A program made the position numbers and the translations under genes. Positions 28,755-36,147 of a stretch of 39,789 bases of DNA are shown here, in pieces (within the stretch, counting starts at the first letter, position 1; each line of letters opens with the position of its first letter). The stretch is taken from assembly GCF_020873895.1 (NCBI RefSeq), contig NZ_JAHWGT010000050.1, positions 1 to 39,789 on the forward strand. Reading direction: 5' to 3'. The DNA comes from Streptomyces sp. DH12. GTDB lineage: Bacteria > Actinomycetota > Actinomycetes > Streptomycetales > Streptomycetaceae. The notes below the pieces were generated by a model, which ran no database searches, was not told the DNA's origin, and saw only the letters and a list, made by a program, of their open reading frames with translations.

Positions 28755-29042
28755 ACGTTCGGCACGTCCCCGGGCGGTGGCGCCGAGCCGGGCCCGCCGG
28801 AGCCGTGGCAGGCCGAGGAGTACGCGCACCTCGACCGGGGCCGGGTCACCCGCGCGGCCCGCACGACCATCGACTGGGCGGTCGACGTCCGGGGCGTCCA
28901 CCGCGTCGAGTGGCTGGTCGCCGCCGGGAACGCGGCCGGCGTCGGCGTCGCCGCCCGCCTCGGCATGAGCCGGGACGGCGTCCTGCGCGAGAGCCACGCC
29001 CACCAAGGCGTCCGCCACGGACATGGAGGTCCATGTCCGTGG
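28755..29042 (+). pseudogene. GNAT acetyltransferase remnant (5'-truncated and frameshifted)
   Basis: In the frame following the MMPL stop, codons from about 28815 read EEYAHLDRGRVTRAARTTIDWA, VDVRGVHRVEWLVAAGN and VAARLGMSRDGVLRESHAHQGVRH. This is the C-terminal half of a RimJ/RimL-like N-acetyltransferase, with the V/I-x-x-R/Q-x-G-x-G acetyl-CoA part upstream missing. After GVRH the family expects DMEVWS. Here one extra G (CAC-GGA) breaks the frame, and DMEV appears only in the next frame (29020 onward). The break lies in a perfect inverted repeat (29015-29042). No start codon or ribosome site fits a complete gene. It is therefore a pseudogene of which only about 90 codons remain. The rest of the gap (29043-29254) shows no gene I can support. 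Confidence 0.75.
29015..29042. repeat. 13-bp perfect inverted repeat with 2-nt centre at the GNAT break
   Basis: CCACGGACATGGA (29015-29027), GG, then TCCATGTCCGTGG (29030-29042). It coincides exactly with the frameshift in the GNAT remnant. It could work as a terminator hairpin for the MMPL transcript, but its origin as a mutation product seems more telling. Confidence 0.8.
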
Positions 29043-29254
29043 GCCCCGTGGACCCGGCGGGGTCCGGCGGCCATGCCCGCCCCGGCGGCCGTACCGTCAC
29101 CGTGGCGGGCGCGAGGGCTGTCGGCCCGCTCCCCGGATCGCCGTCGCCGGCGTCCCCGCGGCCGAGGACCGGCCGCCGCGCCTCCTCGGCGATGTGCTCG
29201 CGCCCCGGCGCCGACAGCTCGTCCGTCGCGTCGCCGCACACGGGCGGCCGCCCG

Positions 29255-30424
29255 TCACCTGACCTCCAGCAGGAGGATCCTGTCGTCGCCGGCCTCGGGC
29301 GTGCCGCGGGTGTCGGTCTCGTTCGTGACCAGCCACAGCCGGTCGCCGCCCGCGGCCAGCACCGTGCGCAGCCGGCCGTACGTCCCCTCCAGGAACGCCT
29401 GGGGGGCCGCCGAGGGCTCCCCGCCCGCCAGCGGGACCCGCCACAGCCGCTCGCCGCGCAGCGCGGCCAGCCACACCGAGCCCCGCGCGACGGCGATGCC
29501 GCTCGGCGACGCCTCGGCCACGGGCCACTGGACGACCGGGTCGACGAACCCGCCCCCGCCGCCCTTGCCCTCCGCCTCGGGCCAGCCGTGGTTGCCGCCC
29601 GGCCGGACGAGGTTCAGCTCGTCGTACGTGTTCTGGCCGAACTCCGCCGCCCACAGCCGCTTCTGAGCGTCCCACGCGAGGCCCTGCACGTTGCGGTGGC
29701 CGTACGAGTAGACGACCGAGTCCGCCTCCGGGTTGCCGTGCACGGGCTGACCGTCGGGGGTCATCCGCAGGATCTTGCCGCCCAGCGACTCCTTGTCCTG
29801 GGCCAGCCCGGTGTCGCCGCTGTCGCCCGTGCCCACGTACAGCATCCCGTCCGGGCCGAACGCGATGCGCCCGCCGTTGTGGACCACGCCCTTGGGGATG
29901 TTCCGCAGGACCGTGTCGGGCGCTCCCAGCTGCCGCCCGGGGGGCGCGGTCTCGTCGTACAGCAGCCGCGCCACGCGGTTGTCGGACTCGGTGGTGAAGT
30001 AGGCGTAGACGAGGTGGTCCTCGGCGTACGTCGGGGAGAGCGCCAGCCCCAGCAGGCCGCCCTCCCCGCCGGAGGCCACGCCCGGCACCTCGCCGACCAC
30101 GGTGAGCTCGCCGCTCTCGGCGTCCACGCGCGTGATGGTGCCCTCGTCGCGCGAGGAGACCAGCAGGTTCCCGTCGGGCAGCGCGGCCAGCCCCCACGGC
30201 GACTTCAGCCCCTGGGCCACCGTGGAGACCACCCGCACCGACCCCTTGGCGGGCGGCGCGGACGGCGAGGCCGACGCCGGGGCCGTCGGGGAGGCCGACG
30301 CGGCGGGGGTACGGGGCGGCTCGGCGGTCACGGGGTCCGCCGGGCCGCTCCCCCCGCCCGAGCACCCGGTCGCCAGCAGCAGCGCGGCAGCGGCCGAAAC
30401 GGCCGTCACGGCAGGTCGTCGCAC
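29255..30424 (-). CDS. PQQ-dependent sugar dehydrogenase-like lipoprotein (GSDH family)
   Basis: The 389-residue protein is an exported lipoprotein with a glucose/sorbosone dehydrogenase-type six-bladed propeller. The signal MRRPAVTAVSAAAALLLATGC ends in lipobox ATGC (Cys about 21). A Pro/Ala/Ser linker (about 22-60) would hold the domain off the membrane. Family motifs include LKSPWGLAALPDGNLLVSSR, GEGGLLGLALSP, VYAYFTTESDNRVARL, HNGGRIAFGPDGMLYVGTGD and YSYGHRNVQGLAWD. GTG at 30424 is the start, with AAGGA upstream and a -10-like TAGGGT (30477-30472 on this strand). Homologues oxidise aldose sugars outside the cell, but many actinobacterial members have no proven activity. The gene is complete. 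Confidence 0.85.
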   Translation of the reverse strand: MRRPAVTAVSAAAALLLATGCSGGGSGPADPVTAEPPRTPAASASPTAPASASPSAPPAKGSVRVVSTVAQGLKSPWGLAALPDGNLLVSSRDEGTITRVDAESGELTVVGEVPGVASGGEGGLLGLALSPTYAEDHLVYAYFTTESDNRVARLLYDETAPPGRQLGAPDTVLRNIPKGVVHNGGRIAFGPDGMLYVGTGDSGDTGLAQDKESLGGKILRMTPDGQPVHGNPEADSVVYSYGHRNVQGLAWDAQKRLWAAEFGQNTYDELNLVRPGGNHGWPEAEGKGGGGGFVDPVVQWPVAEASPSGIAVARGSVWLAALRGERLWRVPLAGGEPSAAPQAFLEGTYGRLRTVLAAGGDRLWLVTNETDTRGTPEAGDDRILLLEVR

Positions 30425-30521
30425 GGTTCTTGGTTCCTTCCCCGGGGGCGGAGTGGAGCTCGTCGCCGCCTACCCTAGGGGGCGTCAGGGCGCCCGGCCC
30501 GGCGTCCGCCCGGTGCCCGCC

Positions 30522-31529
30522 TCAGTCCCAGGAGCCGCGCGCCGGCGGCAGGGCGGCGATCTCCGCCAGGTCACGCGCCGTCAGCGCCAGCCGCGCCGCC
30601 CGCGCGTTCTCCACCGCCCAGCGCCCCCGCTTCGTGCCCGGCACCGGGACGACGTGCCGGCCCTGCGCGAGCGCCCAGGCCAGCGCGACCTGCGCCGGCG
30701 TCACCCCGGCCGCCGCCCCGCCGTGCCGCTCGGCCACCCGCCGCAGCCCGGCCACGATCGGCTGGTTGGCGGCCATCATCTCGGCGGTGAAGCGCGGGTG
30801 CCGCGCGCGCAGGTCCTCCGGCTCGAAGCCGCCGCCCGGGGTGAGCGTCCCGGTCAGGAAGCCGTTGCCGAGCGGCATCGCGGCCAGGAACCCCACGCCC
30901 CGCGCCGCGCACCACGGCAGCAGCCGGGCGAGGGCCTCCGGCGACCACACGGACAGCTCCGCCTGCACCGCGCTGACCGGGAACACCTGCTGCACCCGCT
31001 CCAGGAGGCGGATCGTTCCGCCGTACAGGTCCGCCGTGCCGCGCCGGGAGCCGCGCACGCCCACCGCGCACCACCCCAGCGCCCGCACCTTCCCCGCGGT
31101 CACCAGCTCCGCCATGGCGCCCCAGGTCTCCTCCACCGGCACCTCCGGGTCGGCCCGGTGCAGCTGGTACAGGTCGATCACGTCCGTCTGGAGCCGCCGC
31201 AGCGACGCGTCGCAGGCCCGCCGCACGTACGACGGTCGGCCGTTAGCCACGATGTGCCCGTCGCCCACCAGCAGCCCGCACTTGGTCGCGACGAACGCCT
31301 CCGCCCGCCGCTCCTTCAGGACCCGGCCGAGCAGCAGCTCGTTGGTGAAGGGCCCGTACATGTCGGCGGTGTCGAGCAGGGTCACCCCGGCGTCGAGCGC
31401 GGCGTGCACGGCGCCGAGCGAGCGGTCGCCGCGCTGCTGGGAGGCGCTGTACGCCCAGCTCATCGGCATGCAGCCGAGGCCGACCGCCCCCACGTCCAGC
31501 CCGGTCGCCCCGAGTGTCCTGCGCTCCAA
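30522..31529 (-). CDS. Aldo/keto reductase
   Basis: This 335-residue NADPH-dependent (beta/alpha)8-barrel oxidoreductase has the full catalytic tetrad: Asp and Tyr in LLDTADMYGP (about 42-51), Lys in AFVATKCGL (about 74) and His in LYQLHRADP. The coenzyme segment is VPVPGTKRGRWAVENARA. I start at TTG 31529 (MERRTLGATGLDVGAVGLG) because GGGAGG at 31544-31539 sits nine bases before it. An upstream TTG at 31559 would add ten residues encoded by the ribosome site itself. It is divergent from the 2-hydroxyacid dehydrogenase, with 74 bp between. It probably reduces aldehydes or ketones, but the substrate is unknown. Confidence 0.87.
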   Translation of the reverse strand: MERRTLGATGLDVGAVGLGCMPMSWAYSASQQRGDRSLGAVHAALDAGVTLLDTADMYGPFTNELLLGRVLKERRAEAFVATKCGLLVGDGHIVANGRPSYVRRACDASLRRLQTDVIDLYQLHRADPEVPVEETWGAMAELVTAGKVRALGWCAVGVRGSRRGTADLYGGTIRLLERVQQVFPVSAVQAELSVWSPEALARLLPWCAARGVGFLAAMPLGNGFLTGTLTPGGGFEPEDLRARHPRFTAEMMAANQPIVAGLRRVAERHGGAAAGVTPAQVALAWALAQGRHVVPVPGTKRGRWAVENARAARLALTARDLAEIAALPPARGSWD

Positions 31530-31591
31530 CTCCCCGTACCTCCCTGTGCGCTCCCGCAAAAACTAACCAATGGCCCGGCGCCCGCTTCGCT

Positions 31592-31597
31592 TAGCCT
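31592..31597 (+). promoter_or_regulatory. -10 box (TAGCCT) for leaderless transcription of the hydroxyacid dehydrogenase gene
   Basis: TAGCCT fits TANNNT and ends 6 nt before ATG 31604 (CCTGGC between), with no ribosome site. It lies in the divergent gap shared with the aldo/keto reductase. Confidence 0.5.
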
Positions 31598-31603
31598 CCT
31601 GGC

Positions 31604-32578
31604 ATGACTGCTGACGATGTGGACGACGTGACCCGGGACGTGTGGCTGCCCGTGCCCGCCGCGGAGATCGAGGGACTGCCGGACCCGGCCGCCACCGGCC
31701 TCGCCTACCGCTTCTGGGACGGCGGCCCCGACTTCCCGGCCGACCCGGCGAGGTGCGCCTTCTATGTGGTGCCGTACATGAAGGGCATGGAGATCGCGGT
31801 GCGGCCGCTCGCGGCGATGACCTCGCTGCGGGTGGTGCAGACCCTGTCGGCCGGCATAGACCACGTGACGCCGGGCCTCGGTGACGTGGCGCCCGGGGTG
31901 GCGCTGTGCAACGCCCGGGGCGTGCACGAGGCGAGTACGGCCGAACTCGCCCTGGCGCTGGTCCTCGCCTCGCTGCGCGACCTGCCCGGCTTCGTCCGGG
32001 GCCAGGACCGCGAGGAGTGGCGGGCCGGCTTCTACCCCTCGCTCGCCGACCGTTCCGTGCTGATCGTCGGGTACGGGTCGATCGGCGCGGCCATCGACGA
32101 CCGGCTCGCGCCCTTCGAGTGCGCGCGGGTCGCACGCGTCGCACGCTCCGCGCGCACCACCGAGCGCGGTCCGGTGCACGCACTCACCGATCTGCCCGCG
32201 CTCCTGCCGGACGCCGACGTGGTGATCCTCTCCACGCCGTTGACCGAGGAGACCCACCACCTCGCCGACGCCGGCTTCCTGGCCCGGATGAAGGACGGGG
32301 CGCTCCTGGTCAACGTCGCCCGGGGCCCCGTGGTGGACACCAAGGCCCTGCTGGCGGAGGCGGCGAGCGGGCGCCTGAAGGCCGCGCTCGACGTCACCGA
32401 CCCCGAGCCGCTGCCCGCCGGCCACCCGCTGTGGCACGCGCCGGGCGTGCTGATCAGCCCGCACGTGGGCGGTTCGACCTCGGCGTTCATGCCGCGCGCG
32501 AAGCGCCTGATGGCGGACCAGCTGACCCGGTTCACGGCGGGCGAGCCGCTGCGCAACGTCGTCCTCACCACCGCCTAG
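31604..32578 (+). CDS. D-isomer-specific 2-hydroxyacid dehydrogenase
   Basis: The 324-residue NAD(P)-dependent enzyme would interconvert 2-hydroxy and 2-keto acids. The substrate domain includes VVQTLSAGIDHV and ASTAELALALVLASLR. The Rossmann motif is VLIVGYGSIGAAI (about residues 147-159), and it is followed by Arg-rich ARVARVARSARTT, which favours NADPH over NADH. Catalytic Arg (VNVARGPVVDTKAL), Glu (DVTDPEPLPAGHPLW) and His (ISPHVGGST) are all present. The conserved Asp that marks NADH preference is missing after strand 2. The start at ATG 31604 is fixed by the -10 box 6 nt before it. The relation to SerA or GhrA type is not settled. Confidence 0.87.
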   Translation: MTADDVDDVTRDVWLPVPAAEIEGLPDPAATGLAYRFWDGGPDFPADPARCAFYVVPYMKGMEIAVRPLAAMTSLRVVQTLSAGIDHVTPGLGDVAPGVALCNARGVHEASTAELALALVLASLRDLPGFVRGQDREEWRAGFYPSLADRSVLIVGYGSIGAAIDDRLAPFECARVARVARSARTTERGPVHALTDLPALLPDADVVILSTPLTEETHHLADAGFLARMKDGALLVNVARGPVVDTKALLAEAASGRLKAALDVTDPEPLPAGHPLWHAPGVLISPHVGGSTSAFMPRAKRLMADQLTRFTAGEPLRNVVLTTA

Positions 32579-32901
32579 CCCCGCCCGCCCCCACCGCGCC
32601 CCGGGCGCCCCGCGCCCCGGACCGAGGCCGGCGAGGCCCGTGTGGTCCGTACCGGCAGCGGGTACCCGGGGCATGTTCCATCCGCACGCACCGGTGGAAC
32701 GCACCGGTGTCGAGTGACTGCGGCCCATACACCCGGACCGATACGCTCCGGAGCGCCACGAGTGCGCTCCGTGTCTATAAACATCTTGATCGTTACGGAG
32801 CGTATAAGGGCCCTGTCGCTGAGTGACGAACCTGGTGTATCGTCGCGATTCGGGGGCGCGTCGAGCACGGGAACCGACGCCGGGGAACGAGTGACGCCGA
32901 C
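32579..32901. promoter_or_regulatory. 323-bp gap with clustered repeats upstream of a GGDEF-EAL gene
   Basis: No gene is supported here. The 5' part is plain G/C-rich sequence. Further on, GCACCGGTG occurs twice (32688-32696, 32701-32709), GTTCCA (32675-32680) faces TGGAAC (32695-32700), and a perfect palindrome CGCTCCGGAGCG lies at 32744-32755. CGCTCCG (32765-32771) faces CGGAGCG (32796-32802) across an A/T-rich stretch with TATAAAC. Two copies extend to ATACGCTCCG (32741-32750 and, reversed, 32796-32805). TATAAG (32803-32808) and TATCGT (32838-32843) are candidate -10 elements. This looks like a regulated promoter for the GGDEF-EAL gene, with the regulator unknown. Confidence 0.45.
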
Positions 32902-35901
32902 GTGATTGCCGATCAGAATCCGAGGGGGGCGACGGGCGATGCGCGGACCGACCAGCAACGATCCGAGGCGGCGGGGTGGCCGGGTCCCCCGTACCGGGGC
33001 GATCCGGACGGGGGCCTTCCGGTGAGCGCCCCCGGTGTGGTCATCGAGCGCCGGCCGGTCGCCGGCGGCAGCGGCCGAGGCGAGGGACCCGGCGGAGGGG
33101 GCGGCGCGGGCGGCGCGACGGGGCAGCTGCTCCTCGCCGTCCTGTGCGCCGCGTACGCGGCCGGCGCCCTGCTCGGCTGGGGCTCCGAGGAACTGGCACT
33201 GGTGATGGGCGACTTCGGGCTCAGTGTTGCCGCCCTGGTCGCGTCCGTCTCGTGCTTCCGTTACGCGCGCGCGCACGGCAGCCGCTTCCGCCCGGCCTGG
33301 ATGCTCTTCTCGCTCTCCTCCGCCATGGCCGGCTGCGGCAACGCCGTCTGGGGCTGGTACGAGGTGGTGCTCGACCGGCCCGTCCCGAGCCCGTCCCTCG
33401 CCGACCTGTTCTTCCTGCTCTTCGCGCCACCGGCCATCGTCGGCCTGCTGGTCCTGGCCAAGCGCCCCGTCACCCGGGCCGGCTGGGTGTGCCTCGGCCT
33501 CGACTCGTGGCTCATCGCCGGGTCCCTCCTCACGCTGTCCTGGAGCCTCGCGCTCGCGCACACGGCGCAGTTCGAAGGCGAGAGCGTCGCCCGCACGGCG
33601 CTCTCCCTCGCCTACCCGCTCCTCGACATCGTGCTCGTCAGCATGGTGCTTGCACTGCACTTCTGCCGCTCCAAGGGCAACCGCTCCGCGGTCCACACCG
33701 CCATCGCGGCACTCGCCCTGACGGTCCTGTGCGACGCGCTGTTCACCTCGCCGCTGCTGCGCGACACCTACCGCTCCGGGCAGCTGCTCGACGCCGGCTG
33801 GTTCGCGGGCTCCCTGCTCCTTGCCTACGCCCCCTGGGGGCCCCGCAGGGCACCCGAGGCGGCGTCGGCGCCCCCGCAGCGCGGCCCGCGCCCGCAGCGG
33901 CCCGCCAGCCGCCCCATCGCCGGGTCGCTCGCGGCGCTCACGCCGTACCTCGCGGCGGCGGTGTGCACGCTCAGCATCCTGTACTCCGTCATCGAGGGCC
34001 GCCGAGTGGACCGCGTCGTCGTCTTCACCGGCTGTACGGTCGTGCTGGCCCTCGTCGTCCGGCAGGGGATCATGCTGCTGGACAACATCGCCCTCACCCA
34101 GGAGCTGGCGCAGAAGGAGAACCACTTCCGCTCGCTCGTGCAGAGCTCCAGCGACGTCATCATGATCGCCGCACCCAGCGGCGTCCTGCGCTACGTCAGC
34201 CCCGCCGCCTCCGGCGTCTACGGCCGGGACGCCGACGAACTGGTCGGCACGGAGCTGTCCGCCCTCATCCACCCCGACGACCTCGGCGGCGTCGTCCACG
34301 AGGTGCGGCGGTTCCTCGCCGCGTCGCCGGCGGAGGAGCCCACGACCCGCATCGAGTGCCGCTTCCGCTCCGGCACCGGCGACTGGCTCAACGTCGAGTC
34401 CACCGTCAACCGCCACCAGGGCGGACTCATCTTCAACAGCCGGGACGTCACCGAGCGGGTCCGCCTCCAGGCGCAGCTCCAGCACAACGCCGAGCACGAC
34501 CCGCTCACCGACCTGCCCAACCGCGCGCTCTTCACCCACCGCGTCCGGCAGGCCCTCGGGGGCCGCCGCTGCGGCGACTCCGGCACGGCCGTGCTCTTCA
34601 TCGACCTGGACGGCTTCAAGGGCGTCAACGACCGCCTGGGCCACCAGGCGGGCGACGAGCTGCTCATCCAGGCCGCCCGCCGCCTCCAGGAGTCCGTACG
34701 GGCCGGGGACACCGCCGCCCGCCTCGGCGGCGACGAGTTCGCCGCGCTCATCGCCGGCGACGCCGGGCACGACCCGGCCGCCCGCGAGTTCCAGGTCCAC
34801 GAGATCGCCGACCGGCTGCGCCTCACCCTCTCCCAGCCGTACCAGGTCGACGGCTCCGAGGTGCGGGTCGCCGCGTCCATCGGCGTAGCCTTCGCCGAGC
34901 CCGGCATCAGCGCCGGGGACCTCCTGCGCAACGCCGACCTCGCCATGTACCGCGCCAAGGCGGCCGGCAAGAACCGCGTCGAGCTGTACGCCCCGCAGAT
35001 GCAGGCGGAGGTCGTACGCCGCACCGAGGTCGCCGCGCGGCTGCGCACGGCCCTGCACGACGGCGAGTTCGCCCTGCTGCACCAGCCCGTCGTCGACCTC
35101 GCCACCGGCCGGGTCGCCGCCGTGGCCGCCCAGGCCCGCTGGCGCTCCGCCCAGGGCATCCTCTTCACCCCGGCCGAGTTCCTCCGCGTCACCGAGGACG
35201 GCGGCGAGCGCACCGCCGAGCTCTCCCGGTGGCTCCTGGAGGAGGCCGTCGCCCGCGCCGCCGAGCGGCACCGCCTCGGCCACCGCACCCCCGTCTCGGT
35301 CCGCGTCCCCGCCCGCCGCCTCCTCGACCGGTCCGCGCCGCTCGCCACCGTGGAGGCCCTCCTCAACCGGCACGGGCTGCCCTCCGGGGCGCTCGTCGTG
35401 GAGCTCGCCGACAGCGATCCCCGCCTCTCCTTCGACGACCTCGAACAGCGCCTCGTCGCCCTCCGCAGGCTCGGCGTGCGCATCGCGCTCGACGGGTTCG
35501 GCAGCGGATACGCCGCGATCAACGCCCTGCGCCGGCTGCCGGTCGACATACTGAAGCTGGACCGGAGCCTGGTGGAGGGCGTCGTCGAGTCGGCCCGGCT
35601 GCACAAGATCACCAGCGGGCTGCTCAGGATCGCCGGCGACCTCGGGCTCCAGTCCGTGGCCGAGGGCGTCGACGTCCCCGAACAGGTCCACGCCCTGCGC
35701 GCCATGGGCTGCACGCACGCCCAGGGCGCGGCCTTCTCCGGGCCGCTCGACGAGCACCGGCTGCGGCGCGCCCTGGTCCGGGACGACTTCCCGGTACCTG
35801 GCGGGAGGATGCCCCTCCCGGTGCTGACCGGCGGCGCGCTCCCGCCCAGCGCGCTCCCCCCGATGCGCTCACATAATGAGACGCGCGTCCCACCCACTTG
35901 A
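32902..35901 (+). CDS. Membrane PAS-GGDEF protein with I-site and degenerate EAL domain
   Basis: The 999-residue protein has a low-complexity N-terminus, about nine to ten membrane spans (residues about 73-395), a PAS domain (about 405-530, with FRSLVQSSSDVIMIA), a GGDEF domain (about 535-700) and an EAL-like domain (about 715-970). GGDEF is exact (609-613), with the inhibitory I-site RAGD at 600-603, so cyclic di-GMP synthesis under product control is expected. The EAL domain has lost its catalytic residues. AAQAR replaces EALVR, DGFGSGY replaces DDFGTGY (864-870) and VRVPAR replaces VNVSP, so hydrolysis is unlikely. GTG 32902 follows GGGGAACGAG. An in-frame GTG at 33022 is a serious alternative. 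The ilv promoter lies inside its 3' end. A gene of this type sits beside ilvB in S. coelicolor. Confidence 0.88.
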   Translation: MIADQNPRGATGDARTDQQRSEAAGWPGPPYRGDPDGGLPVSAPGVVIERRPVAGGSGRGEGPGGGGGAGGATGQLLLAVLCAAYAAGALLGWGSEELALVMGDFGLSVAALVASVSCFRYARAHGSRFRPAWMLFSLSSAMAGCGNAVWGWYEVVLDRPVPSPSLADLFFLLFAPPAIVGLLVLAKRPVTRAGWVCLGLDSWLIAGSLLTLSWSLALAHTAQFEGESVARTALSLAYPLLDIVLVSMVLALHFCRSKGNRSAVHTAIAALALTVLCDALFTSPLLRDTYRSGQLLDAGWFAGSLLLAYAPWGPRRAPEAASAPPQRGPRPQRPASRPIAGSLAALTPYLAAAVCTLSILYSVIEGRRVDRVVVFTGCTVVLALVVRQGIMLLDNIALTQELAQKENHFRSLVQSSSDVIMIAAPSGVLRYVSPAASGVYGRDADELVGTELSALIHPDDLGGVVHEVRRFLAASPAEEPTTRIECRFRSGTGDWLNVESTVNRHQGGLIFNSRDVTERVRLQAQLQHNAEHDPLTDLPNRALFTHRVRQALGGRRCGDSGTAVLFIDLDGFKGVNDRLGHQAGDELLIQAARRLQESVRAGDTAARLGGDEFAALIAGDAGHDPAAREFQVHEIADRLRLTLSQPYQVDGSEVRVAASIGVAFAEPGISAGDLLRNADLAMYRAKAAGKNRVELYAPQMQAEVVRRTEVAARLRTALHDGEFALLHQPVVDLATGRVAAVAAQARWRSAQGILFTPAEFLRVTEDGGERTAELSRWLLEEAVARAAERHRLGHRTPVSVRVPARRLLDRSAPLATVEALLNRHGLPSGALVVELADSDPRLSFDDLEQRLVALRRLGVRIALDGFGSGYAAINALRRLPVDILKLDRSLVEGVVESARLHKITSGLLRIAGDLGLQSVAEGVDVPEQVHALRAMGCTHAQGAAFSGPLDEHRLRRALVRDDFPVPGGRMPLPVLTGGALPPSALPPMRSHNETRVPPT
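35872..35877 (+). promoter_or_regulatory. -10 box (CATAAT) for the ilvBNC leader transcript
   Basis: CATAAT is one base from TATAAT and unusually A/T-rich for this DNA. It lies inside the 3' end of the upstream gene. The surrounding CTCA-CATAA-TGAG (35868-35880) is symmetrical, so a regulator might bind over it. Transcription would begin near 35884, some 50 nt before the leader peptide. Confidence 0.5.
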
Positions 35902-35934
35902 CACTGACGGTGCGCCGGGTGGAGGGTCAGTTCC

Positions 35935-35976
35935 ATGCGCACCCGAATTCTCGTACTTGGAAAGCGCGTCGGCTGA
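35935..35976 (+). CDS. ilv leader peptide MRTRILVLGKRVG
   Basis: The 13-codon frame begins at ATG 35935, eight nucleotides after the ribosome site GGAGGG (35921-35926), and encodes MRTRILVLGKRVG. Residues 5-8 are Ile-Leu-Val-Leu, the three end products of the downstream pathway. Their codons ATT, CTC, GTA and CTT include three (ATT, GTA, CTT) that are rare in such G/C-rich genomes. That would make ribosomes stall when charged Ile-, Val- or Leu-tRNA is scarce. It is followed by a terminator at 36022-36055, so it is the sensor of a transcription attenuator. Branched-chain leader peptides upstream of ilvB are known in Streptomyces and corynebacteria. Confidence 0.85.
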   Translation: MRTRILVLGKRVG

Positions 35977-36021
35977 GCAGGTCCCGATCCACACGGCCCT
36001 GCGGACCCACACCGGCGCGCT
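35963..36021 (+). promoter_or_regulatory. Alternative pairing segments of the ilv attenuator
   Basis: AGCGCGTCGG (35963-35972), in the last codons of the leader peptide, can pair over all ten positions (one G-T wobble) with CCGGCGCGCT (36012-36021), next to the terminator. GGCTGAGCAGG (35971-35981) can pair in part with the terminator 5' arm (36023-36034) and is a plausible antiterminator. GGTCC/GGACC and GCAGG/CCTGC between them offer further hairpins. Confidence 0.5.
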
Positions 36022-36055
36022 CCCCTCGCTTGCCTCACGGCACGAGGGGTTTTTT
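36022..36055 (+). terminator. Intrinsic terminator of the ilv attenuator
   Basis: CCCCTCG (36022-36028) pairs with CGAGGGG (36043-36049). An inner TGCC/GGCA stem (36031-36034, 36039-36042) stacks on it with a CT bulge. Six Ts follow (36050-36055). A stem with a T-run is rare in this genome class, which points to a dedicated attenuator. Confidence 0.9.
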
Positions 36056-36147
36056 GTTGCACCGGCGCCCCACGACAGACCTTGACAGACACCGACAGAC
36101 CCGCTGAAAACCCTCGCCACCACCCTCAGCTCCGAGAAGAGATTGCG

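Noticed and set aside
24438-29024. A minus-strand open frame of over 1500 codons antisense to gatB and the MMPL gene
   Set aside because: The plus-strand genes have clear family motifs, and such long antisense frames arise from third-position G/C bias. Its translation is low-complexity, rich in Gly, Asp, Ala and Arg, with no domain I recognise. The same applies to the other long antisense frames, for example 12150-15377, 17806-20853 and 32575-35757.
28846-29241. Minus-strand frame over the GNAT remnant (MCGDATDELSAPGREHIAEE...)
   Set aside because: Only its first part looks protein-like, there is no ribosome site, and the plus-strand acetyltransferase similarity explains the region better.
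32776-32810. WhiG-type sigma promoter (TAAA, about 15 nt, GCCGATAA) before the second GGDEF-EAL gene
   Set aside because: TAAA is followed by GCGTATAA at a spacing of 18 and with mismatches, so it does not meet the consensus.
32820-32845. BldD box in GTGACGAACCTGGTGTATC
   Set aside because: It lacks the required spacing and symmetry between the TGAC and GTCA halves.
35898-35903. TTGACA as the -35 of the ilv promoter
   Set aside because: There is no -10-like sequence 16-19 nt downstream (the area is the GGAGGG ribosome site), while CATAAT at 35872 gives a better promoter.
36082-36147. Longer N-terminus of IlvB from ATG 36082
   Set aside because: No ribosome site precedes it and it would start shortly after the attenuator. 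ATG 36148 has GAGAAGAG upstream and fits the family.
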